This document shows, in pieces, positions 56,201 through 64,000 of a DNA stretch of 64,000 nucleotides (position 1 is the stretch's first letter; each line of letters starts with the position of its first letter). The position numbers were made by a program, and so were the translations under genes. The notes under the pieces were generated by a model, which had not been told where the DNA came from, did no database searches, and worked only from the letters and a program-made list of their open reading frames with translations. Source of the DNA: Eulemur rufifrons (taxonomy: Eukaryota; Chordata; Mammalia; Primates; Lemuridae); contig NC_091010.1 of the NCBI RefSeq assembly GCF_041146395.1, forward strand, positions 53,402,001 to 53,466,000. Direction: 5' to 3'.

Positions 56201-57651
56201 TTGTAAAAAGAACTTAAGGAGAGGGAAGAATTATTCTGTTTTTACATAAATTCTCCATGAGGAAATAGATAATTCCCAAGCTATTTTTATAGTTATTTTA
56301 GCTCATAACAACCTAAAGTAGAACATGCTATTAGGATAATTTCAGCAGTGTTTCCTAAAAAATTGATATTTACTGAATCAATAAAATGAAAGGTTTATTT
56401 TATTTTACTCGCCATGCTTACAAAATGAAACATCCTTGGAAACAGCATTTTAAAATAAAATCTCATGAAACAGATATTTTGCCTGTGCACAATGATCTTT
56501 TAATCTTAGTAAATATTCCACTTGGCACAAAACAGTAGCATAATATACTGTCATCACCATTTGTTCAAGTTTCCACCAATTTATTAAGCACCTACTCTTT
56601 GCTGGGAAAAATAATAGGTTCTATTTAATTCTACAGTTATGTCTACTATACAATTGTTCTTTTCAAACTAAAGCAATTTATTTTTCCTATTCCCAAGCCA
56701 CGTAGTTAGCATTTTTTTTTTTAATCTTTAAGATTAAAAAGTTTTCACTGGTTTGGATAATTCCTTTGGGTACCGTCTGCCTGAATTACCCATATCCTGT
56801 CTGGATGACAATCCATATCAGAGGCACAGTAGTATTCTATACTACAGTGTAAATAAAGCATGAATGTTGCTAGCCTTGGTCCTTAAATGCTGTTTTGTCA
56901 CAGGACATACTCTTGTTAACCCTGGGTTGATGGGAGTTTCCCATCCATCCTCTCTTGTGGCTCAAGATTTTATTTGGCTTCTTTTTCTTTATTTTGGTCT
57001 ATCTTAATGTATATTTTTATATTTTACTGTAATTTTTGCAATTAGAGTATGACCAAAATCCTGAGTTATGCTTCACAATTTAAGCAATACATTCCATACT
57101 TTGACAGATCCTTTTATTTATTTATTTTAACAAGTCTCTCCTATTCCAGAAATTAAGGAGTGTATACCTTTGTCTTAAGGCTCTCTGATATTGAACATGG
57201 GCTTAACCATGATCTAAAAAGTGGTAAGTCAGACAGAGGGGGGTGAAAACACTGTGCAAGGAGTGTTTTTAGTATTATACCTAGAATCACTTATCTCTAA
57301 TTAGAAAAATATACAAATAAAGTAGTATAGTATTAGTGCATTACTCATATAACAAGAGTTAGAAACTTTCAGGATGACTTCAGTGGGCAGTTTGGTTACA
57401 TCATCAGGACCATGGTGCTTTTATCTTTCCCTTTAGCATGATTGACAAATTTGCCTTTGCTCCCAGGTTTAGTGGCTTTGTTCACAGGATAGCTGCACTG
57501 CTCCAGCCATCATGTTCTCACATAAATATATCCAAATACAGGTAGGAGACTATTTCCTCTATTTCCTGCGACTGTCTTTCTCAGAAGTCCCTCTGTAGTC
57601 TTCCTTTCAGTTTGTATTGGCCTGGATTAGGTTACATGCTTATAATGCTGC
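53256..57651. other. 4.4 kb with no recognised repeat
   Basis: No L1, L2, MIR, LTR or Alu signature recognised, except a TG run at 54427-54440 and T-runs near 56172 and 56711. The frames at 54096-54455 (-, 119 codons) and 55205-55530 (+, two overlapping) have no motif, and the first starts inside the TG/CA run. The 55720-56120 part is evenly mixed and single-copy-like. It may be single-copy or contain very old repeats. Confidence 0.4.
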
Positions 57652-58041
57652 TGTAGATTGAATTTTATCCCCCCAAAATCCATATGTTGAAGCCCTAACC
57701 CTGTATGTGACTGTAATAGGAGATGAAGTCTTTAGGAGGTAATTAGGTTAAATGGTATCATAAGTGGGTGGGGCCCTGATCCAATAGGATTGGTGATCTT
57801 ATAAGAAAAGGGAGCTGGGGAGAGATCACTCTCCTTCTGTAAGCACACACCAAGGAAAGACCATGTGAACACACGGTGAGAAAGCAGCTCGCTGTGAGCA
57901 ACTTAAGAAGAGAGCCCTTACTAGATAGACATCAACCGTGCTGGCATCTTGATCTTGAACTTCCAGTCTCCACAACTATGAGAAAATAAATGCCTATCAT
58001 TAAAGCTACCCAATGAATGGCAGCCCAAGCAGAGTAAGTCA
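57652..58041 (+). mobile_element. MaLR LTR (MLT1/MST type)
   Basis: 'tgtagattgaattttatccccccaaaatccatatgttgaagccctaaccctgtatgtgactgtaatagg', 'aggaggtaattaggttaaatgg', 'gtggggccctgatccaataggattggtgatcttataagaaaagg', 'aagaccatgtgaacacacggtgagaaagcagc', 'catcttgatcttgaacttccagtctccacaactatgagaaaataaatgcc', ending 'gcagcccaagcagagtaagtca'. A complete but diverged solo LTR with an AATAAA signal near 57985. The 87-codon plus frame at 58013-58276 starts in its end and is not a gene. Confidence 0.94.
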
Positions 58042-58424
58042 AACTTTGACTTCAAAAGAGGCTGGTAGATTAAGAAAACTATCTGGCCATTTTAGCTTTT
58101 ATATGAGAGTTGGTCTCTGTGAGAAAAGTAGAGGCTACAGATTAGCAGTGTCTTCCATACTTAAAAAAAAGGGAGAAACAGACTTTAAAAATTCCTCAGA
58201 CTACACAGTATATTCTGTGTGTAGTAACCATTGTGATTCCAGAAATCCACTGGAAAGACAGTGGACGCTCACCTGAGTATAAAGAAAGGGAAAAGGGAGG
58301 CCTTGAGATATCTTCACCCGAGCTTTAAAATGGGGAATCTGAACTTGGTTTTTTTATAGGAAGAGGAAAACCCATTTTACTATTCCATAACCCATCTTAG
58401 ACTTAAAACTTTTCAGATATTTTT
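58042..58424. other. Unplaced sequence
   Basis: No gene or named repeat. Confidence 0.45.
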
Positions 58425-58800
58425 GTTTTCTATTTCTAATGTAATTCCACTGTGGTAAAACAAGATGCTTTGCATTATCTCAATCCTTTCAAATTCACTG
58501 ATTATTTTCCATGACCCAGAATACGTCTATCTAGATAAATACTCCATGTGCACTTACACAGATTGTGCAATATACTATTTTTGGATGAAATGCTTGATAA
58601 ATGTCAGTTATTTCTAGTTGCTTGATAAAGTTGTTCAAGTCTTCTATATTCTAAACATTTTTTCACTACTTTTTCTATTATTCAGAAAGTTAAAAAATCA
58701 TTAGCTATAATTATGGGTTTGCCTATGTTTATTTCAATTCTATTAGTTTTGGAATATGTAATTTGAAGCTTTGTTGTTAAGTGCTCACATAGTTAGGTCC
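58425..58800 (-). mobile_element. Antisense LINE-1 ORF2 fragment
   Basis: 'ctatttctaatgtaattccactgtggtaaaacaagatgctttgcattatctcaatcctttcaaattcactgatt', 'ccatgacccagaatacgtctatctagataaatactccatgtgcactt', 'gataaatgtcagttatttctagttgcttgataaagttgttcaagtcttctat', 'tttgaagctttgttgttaagtgctcacatag' is a clear reversed internal ORF2 segment with no L1 3' end attached. Confidence 0.93.
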
Positions 58801-58879
58801 GTGTGTGTTTATGTGCATGTATTTGTGTGTGTCTATTCCCTCCCCCTCATTGCTTTGTGGGAAGGTTCTGAATTGGATC
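58801..58879. repeat. GT-rich low-complexity sequence
   Basis: 'gtgtgtgtttatgtgcatgtatttgtgtgtgtc' at 58801-58833, followed by unassigned sequence. Confidence 0.7.
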
Positions 58880-59095
58880 TTGGATGAGAATTAAGTTCAA
58901 CTGCCTGCCAGAATTGTGACAAGAGACAAGTTCTTAACTTCTCTTGGACTCAGATTGGCCATCTCCAAAATGAGAATATGTGTTTTATAATATCTCAATC
59001 TCATAGTTTGTGGACATGAATTTAATTTAAAAAAATCTGTGAAGCACCTACCATAGGGCCTAGAAATGTAATCAATAATGGTTCTTCCTTAAACA
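58880..59095 (+). mobile_element. MIR SINE, sense
   Basis: 'aagttcaactgcctgccagaattgtgacaagagacaagttcttaacttctcttggactcagattggccatctccaaaatgagaat' and 'tctgtgaagcacctaccatagggcctagaaatgtaatcaataatgg' match the MIR consensus order. Confidence 0.85.
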
Positions 59096-59179
59096 ACTTC
59101 TCTCCTTTGTTAGTGGGTTTTGTTGCTACCTTGGTGAAAAGTAGGATTAATTGTAAGATTGTATGGAATTAATGCCTAA

Positions 59180-59640
59180 ATTTGAATGTAATTTCTTTCC
59201 TCTGGCTTCCACCTACCTCTCTAGTCTCCTCCTAAAAAGTACTTCTCCACCAGAACACTAAGTTTAAAATCTAATCACATCCTCTTTGTTCTCATAGAAG
59301 ATAGTGACATATTCGAGTCTGTATTTTACACATACTGTTCTCCCTGTAACACATGTTCAGCTACCTTTATTTACCCGGCAAGCTCCTCCTAATCCTTCAA
59401 ATCTCAGCAAACTGTAATGTTCTTAGTAAAGCCTTAGCTAATTCTCCTGAAGTAGGTGAGATAATGCTACCCTTATTTGTAATCCACACAACATTCTTGA
59501 TGCTCATTAATTACCCTTATGTGTTACCATTAGAGTTTGTCTATTTACATGACTCTATTGGACTACAAACATTTTGATAGCACAAGAGACAGGGTTTGTT
59601 TGTTTTGTTTTTATATCCCCATCAAGCAGAATTTATTAAC
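59180..59640 (+). mobile_element. L2 LINE 3' part, sense
   Basis: 'ccggcaagctcctcctaatccttcaaatctcagcaaactgtaatgttcttagtaaagcc' (compare 'ctcatccttcaaggcccagctcaaatgtcacctcctct...') and 'ctattggactacaaacattttgatagcacaagagacagggtttgtttgttttgtttttatatccccatcaagcagaatt' (compare the L2 3' end) place this as an old L2. The 74-codon frame at 59353-59577 lies in it. Confidence 0.75.
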
Positions 59641-59769
59641 TGACTATGGAGCTTAATGTACGTGCATATTTTGTAATTCAATCACAAACATTTACTAGGG
59701 ATTTGTATGAACCAATCCTTGTTCTTGGCATTAATATGGAACTAAAAATACAAAACACACTAACGGAGT

Positions 59770-59930
59770 GTGGAGAGATTAAGACTCAGAGTCTCTGAGT
59801 TATTGCTGGCTGTGTAATCTTGGACCCTAGTTTCTTCTTTAAAATGAAATAATTAAGAAATCTACCACACAGAATTTTTCTTTAAATATAAATTAAATTG
59901 TGGCTATGAAAGTCTGAAAATCCTAGTTGT
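59770..59930 (+). mobile_element. MIR fragment, sense
   Basis: 'gagttattgctggctgtgtaatcttggaccctagtttcttctttaaaatgaaataattaagaaatctaccacacagaatt' follows MIR 'agctgtgtgaccttgggcaa...ctcatctgtaaaatgggg...ctacctcatagggtt'. Confidence 0.7.
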
Positions 59931-61316
59931 TTTTAAGACGTACATCTTTGATTTTATGGAATTACTAAGATTCCATAAAAAATTGAACTTAATTGGGATC
60001 TCTGATTCACATATACCCAGTAAAATACAATAATATTCATAACATGCTAATAATATAAGACACTATAAATATGTTCAAAGAATGGAGCCATTAATTTGTT
60101 TTCTAACAAACAAGATAAGCATGATAGCTGTGAGTAAAGGGCATTAGAGGTATAACTAGAAGAATAGGTAAGATTCAAACATACGCAGTGAAAACCGATT
60201 ATGTATTTGTAAGGTTCCAGATACTGCAACACCAGGTGAATTTGCAATGCCTCCAGTAGACAGTTTCAAAAGGAGTCTGCTGATTCAATGTTTGCAATGA
60301 TGGGAAGCAAAAGACAGCCATAAGTACAAAATGATAGTAGTTCCCTCTTCATAACATGATAGTTGACAAATGACATTATGCAACTGGAAATACGGTTAGA
60401 GAATGGCTTGTATAAGAATGTAGAGATCACAAGATATGGTGGCTACAGAAGTGGAGATCTCAATGGACCCAAGACACCCCTGGTCCCTAATTCTTCACGT
60501 TAACAACAAACAGCCTCCCCTCCACCTGCCCTATCATTTAAAGGCAGTGTCTGACTCTTGAGTATGTTGATTTAATAGGGTGCAAGTCAGTGTTTCTGTT
60601 CTCTTTTCTCTCAGGAGTGTTCCTACCCATTCTGAATACCGTTGGTTTTGCTGAATAATTTAGCCAGACATTAGCATGCACATTGCAAGCCAAAGTTGCC
60701 TTTATAGAACTGTGAGTGCTAATGCAAGATTTTTCACCATCAAATATAATAAAAATAAAATAGGAATCAGAGCCAGGCATCATAACCAGGAACTGAAGAA
60801 GGTTTTGTAGGTGGATTTAGTAAAAATTAAGGCCCCCCTCAATTCTCTTTCCCCAGCCACTGATTCATAAACAACATCCTAAATCCCTCTAGTTCACCGA
60901 TTACAGACTGGAAAGTTGTCTTTTTTATTTCTGTTCTATTGGCATTATATTCCAATCCTTTGTGCAGAAAACACACGATCTGTATACCTAGTAAACATGT
61001 TCAGAACTCATCAGGTTTTTCTTTAACTCACAGTAATGTTCTTTTGTGCAGACACATTACACTTGACAATCATATACCTGCAGAATTGAATGCAATGAAT
61101 AAATATGCACTTGAAAGAGACTGCAATGTGTAGAACAAAAATAGTAAAATAAAATCCTATTTGGAAATAATTCTGATCATTTATCATAAGATTATATATT
61201 TATCTTCCTGACTCAACCCAAAGAAATTGGAATTTAACAAACTTTATTTCTCAAAGAGCCAAGGACATTGGATATAGACATTTGGAAATAGCTCATTTGT
61301 TATATTAAGACAAAGC
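59931..61316. other. Unplaced AT-rich sequence
   Basis: No gene and no named repeat. The 81-codon minus frame at 60538-60783 and the 64-codon plus frame at 60939-61133 have no features. Confidence 0.45.
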
Positions 61317-62037
61317 TGACTGGTCCAGCCCTTTTCTACACAGAGCTGTCTGGAAAGGCTCACCTTGTTCTGGAACCTGATAGTCTTCAAGAATTAATAA
61401 AATGTTGGGTAAGAATTGTCCAGAACCCCAGAAAGTCTCACCAAGGAGACTCCCTGGCTCCTCTACCTCAGGTTCAAACTGAGATAAGGAACTGGCAGGC
61501 CCTGCTCTGTAAGGAGTCATATGACCTGAACCAAGCTCTCTGATAAAACAAGGGGTGGTGGAATAACTGGCCAAAACCAGTTAGAACCAAGATGGGGATG
61601 AAAAGGACCTCTGATTACCCTCACTACTCATTATGCACTAGTTATAATTCATTAACATGCTAAAAGAAACTCCTGCCAGCGCCATGACAGTTTACAAATG
61701 CCGTGGCAACTCCTAGAAGTTACCCTATATGGTTTAAAAAGAGGAGGCACCCTCAGTTCCCAGAACTTACCACCCCTTTTCCAGAGATCTTATGAATAAT
61801 CCTCCCACCTCTTAACATAAAATTAAATAGAAGGTATAATATAAGACCCTGGAAACTCACAGAGGGCTACTCTCTGCTGCTCTGAGAGATAGCCCTCCTT
61901 TTGCATCTTTCTTACTTCAATAAACTTGCCTTTGCCTTACTCTGTATGCTTGCTCTTGAATTCTTTCCTGTGTGAAGCCAAGAATCTACTTGGCCTTTAC
62001 GCCAGACCCCAGTTTTGGAGTCCACTTTCCTGTATCA
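61317..62037 (+). mobile_element. Solo ERV1-type LTR
   Basis: A 721-bp element with TG (61317) and CA (62037) ends. Body text: 'cttgttctggaacctgatagtcttcaagaattaataaaatgttggg', 'aaccaagctctctgataaaacaaggggtggtggaataactggcc', 'cattaacatgctaaaagaaactcctgccagcgccatgacagtttacaaatgccgtggcaac'. A TATA-like 'ctatatggtttaaaaag' lies near 61725-61741 and AATAAA at 61919-61924. The U5-like end is 'cttgaattctttcctgtgtgaagccaagaatctac' and 'ccccagttttggagtcc'. This matches gammaretrovirus-like (ERV1, MER4-group style) LTRs. No internal proviral sequence flanks it, so it looks like the product of LTR-LTR recombination. Flanking 4-mers (aagc and aaac) are only a weak candidate target duplication. Confidence 0.85.
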
Positions 62038-62199
62038 AAACTGCTTGCTTTCTCCTTCTTTAATTCTCTTTCATGGAAAGAAAATGATTTCTTATTTACC
62101 AGACTTTTGTGAATAGACATTATATATTCAGCCAATGAAATAGTAGAAATAATAATAGAGAGCATTACATTCACAATTAGGAAGGTTCTCTGCTAAGCC
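62038..62199. other. Unplaced sequence after the LTR
   Basis: No gene. The 62-codon minus frame at 61986-62174 straddles the LTR end and is not coding. Confidence 0.45.
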
Positions 62200-62420
62200 T
62201 GTTACATGCATTACTTCATTTCATGCTCCAGAAACCCCACTCACATGTCTAGTATGATTTCCTGCACCCCTCAGTCTTCCCACTTCACACTCACTGGCTT
62301 TTTGTAAGTTTCTACCAGCTACCATGCTCTTACTTACACATGATCTTTCACACACTATTTCCTAAGACTAGAATTCCTTCTCTCTCTTTCCTCTCAACAT
62401 CCTTCATTACCTAAGATATT
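62200..62420 (+). mobile_element. L2-like fragment, sense
   Basis: 'cactcactggctttttgtaagtttctaccagctaccatgctcttacttacacatgatctttcacacactatttcctaagactagaattccttc' resembles the L2 segment 'ccagccacactggccttcttgctgttcctcaaacacgccaagc...ctgcctggaatgctcttcc'. Before it, 'ctaagcctgttacatgcattacttcatttcatgctcc' could be the end of a reversed MIR. Confidence 0.5.
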
Positions 62421-62424
62421 TTTT

Positions 62425-62735
62425 AAATTAAATTTTATTTTTTATTGATACATAATAGATGTCCGTATTTTGTGGGTACATGTGATAATTAAATACATGC
62501 TTTTAATTTGTAAAGATTAAATCAGTGTAATTGGGATATATATCACCTTGAATGTTTATCTTTTCTTTATGCTAGAAACATTCAAATTATTCTCTTCCAG
62601 CAATTTTGACATATACAATAGATTATTGTAAACTACTCTCCCTACTGATCTATCAAACACCAGGTCTTATTTCTTCTATCAAATTATACTTTTATAACCA
62701 TTAATTAACTTGTCTTCGTTCCCCCACCCCATTCT
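62425..62735 (-). mobile_element. Antisense LINE-1 3' UTR (L1MA/L1PB-like)
   Basis: 'ttttattttttattgatacataatagatgtccgtattttgtgggtacatgtgataatt' is the reversed L1 3' end. It continues 'atcagtgtaattgggatatatatcaccttgaatgtttatcttttctttatgctagaaacattcaaattattctcttccagc', 'ttattgtaaactactctccctactgatctatcaaacaccagg', ending near 'ttcgttcccccacccc'. Only the 3' UTR is present. Confidence 0.92.
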
Positions 62736-64000
62736 TTTGCATTATTCCTGTCTCAGTTGAAACATTGTTTCACAGAACATTGCATTTTCCTATTATTCAC
62801 ATATACAAAAACTCAGGGCCTCCTTTTTGTAGCTTTTGTCATGTTGTTCATTACTTTCAAAGTTCATCCACCCTATATATGTCTGATTCCAAGTTCAAGT
62901 CCTTACTAGTTGCTAAAATCCAGCTTAGCCAGGATATTTCAAGGACAAAAATCATAGACTAAAGAACATCCAGACATCAATGTGGGTAGTTCTATCACAG
63001 CTACAACAGCCAAGGAAAATAATAGTTGGGTAGAATGTCCTCATAGTTACATGTTTGAATAATATAGTCAGATAAGCAAGAAATATATTTCCTAAATTGC
63101 ACTTCTATTTCTGCAAATCTCTGTCAACATGAGACACTAGTAGAACAAATAGGTTCCTAACACAGTACTAGGGAAATTGTGGGTGCTCAGTACGTATATC
63201 CTACTTGATTGATTCAGCCAATATCCATCCCATCCTATTCTAATATGGAGTCTCTCAGAAAATAAAACAAACCAGCTGTTTACTTGCAAATAATGATCCC
63301 ATTCTCCTAAGCCAATGTGTGAAGCTTTAAAATATCAAGTAGGTATGGCTATTTCCCCTCAGCCTGCCAGGCACTGCTAGGGAAAGACTGTAGGGAAAGA
63401 CTAAAATGGACATAATAACTTCATTATCTATCTGTGTCCCAGATGGTGGCTTGCAATACTCATTTGTTGCTGGGCAACACACACATAGATTTGTAAGTGT
63501 GTCTGTATTATTAGAAAGACTGTGAAATGGAAATCTTCTCATGTATTAATAACACCTTTGAAAAGGCAAAATGTCATCATTTTCTTTGATGGCATTTTGT
63601 TGTCTTCAGAGCTGTAACCACACCCAGGTCTTACTCTTGGGTTGGGTAAACATTCTCCCTTATAGGTGTTCCACTTGGGATATTTGTACCATATGAGAAT
63701 GTGAGTGCTTTGCTACAGGAAATGTTCATTTCTGCTCTAATAAGAGGACATAATGTATTTATTTATTACAACAATAAACAGCTGTAAAATGGAGCATAAA
63801 AAAATAGATGACATGAAAATTTCTGTAACTAATGTGTCAGCTGTAATTGAGAAATAAATTAAATAATCCATCTGCTTCCCACCATTGATTCCATCATTTT
63901 CTTCAGGGTTGGGGTATATACAATGAAGTCAGCATGATTTATACTAATTATTTGCTAACAAATATGCCACATTTATATTGATTGGCTCTGTAATATAATT
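62736..64000. other. Unplaced sequence; possible conserved element at 63590-64000
   Basis: No gene. The last 400 bases show no repeat signature and have repeated homeodomain-like cores ('cagctgtaattgagaaataaattaaataatcc', 'tatactaattatttgc', 'tttatattgattggc', the last including a CCAAT-box-like attgg). The texture suits a conserved non-coding element cut by the window edge; this is inference only. Confidence 0.35.

Noticed and set aside
61317..62037. Full provirus search around the ERV1-type LTR
   Set aside because: No second LTR, primer-binding site or gag/pol-like sequence within the flanks, so only a solo LTR is called.

Overview
This is a piece of a mammalian nuclear genome, almost certainly from a strepsirrhine primate (lemur/loris group). 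It is AT-rich and CpG-poor, and dense in old LINE-1, L2, MIR, MaLR/ERVL and hAT debris with many microsatellites. The clade call rests mainly on one full-length antisense Alu (51431-51766). That Alu has the strepsirrhine right-arm arrangement: an extra 'ttggccagataatttctttct' type segment, 'tctcgctcttgctcaggctgg', and 'cccagagtgctagga' in place of the human 'cccaaagtgctggga'. The Alu monomer at 14262-14401 agrees ('gcactctgggagg').

I find no protein-coding gene, exon, RNA gene, CpG island or processed pseudogene that I can support. The longest open frame (33014-33460, 148 codons) starts at GTG and ends in low-complexity sequence. The other frames over 100 codons lie inside or opposite repeats, mirror purine tracts, or have no protein-like features. 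The window reads as intergenic or deep-intronic sequence.

Layout: 0-8 kb holds two old L1 3' ends, a MIR and long unplaced stretches. 8-14 kb holds a CTTT microsatellite, purine-rich tracts, an L2 and an L1 3' end. 14-16 kb holds an Alu monomer with target-site duplication, a hAT-Charlie MITE and an MLT2-type ERVL LTR. At 18.2 kb is a (GC)6(TG)n Z-DNA-prone tract, followed by an L1 ORF2 remnant (18.7-20.7 kb) split by another LINE 3' end. 21.6-22.1 kb is the best candidate conserved non-coding element. 22.8-26.7 kb holds a MaLR LTR, a 1.5 kb antisense L1 and L2 pieces. 28-32 kb holds MIRs and an antisense LTR with TATA and AATAAA signals. 34-39 kb holds L1, L2 and a 1.85 kb antisense L1MA-like copy with an internal triplication. 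41.6-44.2 kb is a block with no repeat I can name. 44-49 kb holds L2, LTR-like fragments, MER5A and MIR. 50-51.2 kb is a classic 5'-inverted (twin-primed) L1, followed by the full-length Alu. 53.3-57.6 kb has no repeat I can name. 57.6-62.7 kb holds a MaLR LTR, antisense L1 pieces, MIR, L2 and a 721 bp solo ERV1-type LTR.

No previously undescribed genetic system is visible. The more useful observations concern insertion mechanisms (twin priming, nesting, target-site duplications), non-B-DNA tracts, perfect hairpins and possible conserved non-coding elements. Repeat families are named from memory of consensus sequences. Boundaries are usually good to about 10-50 bases, but exact subfamilies are not certain.
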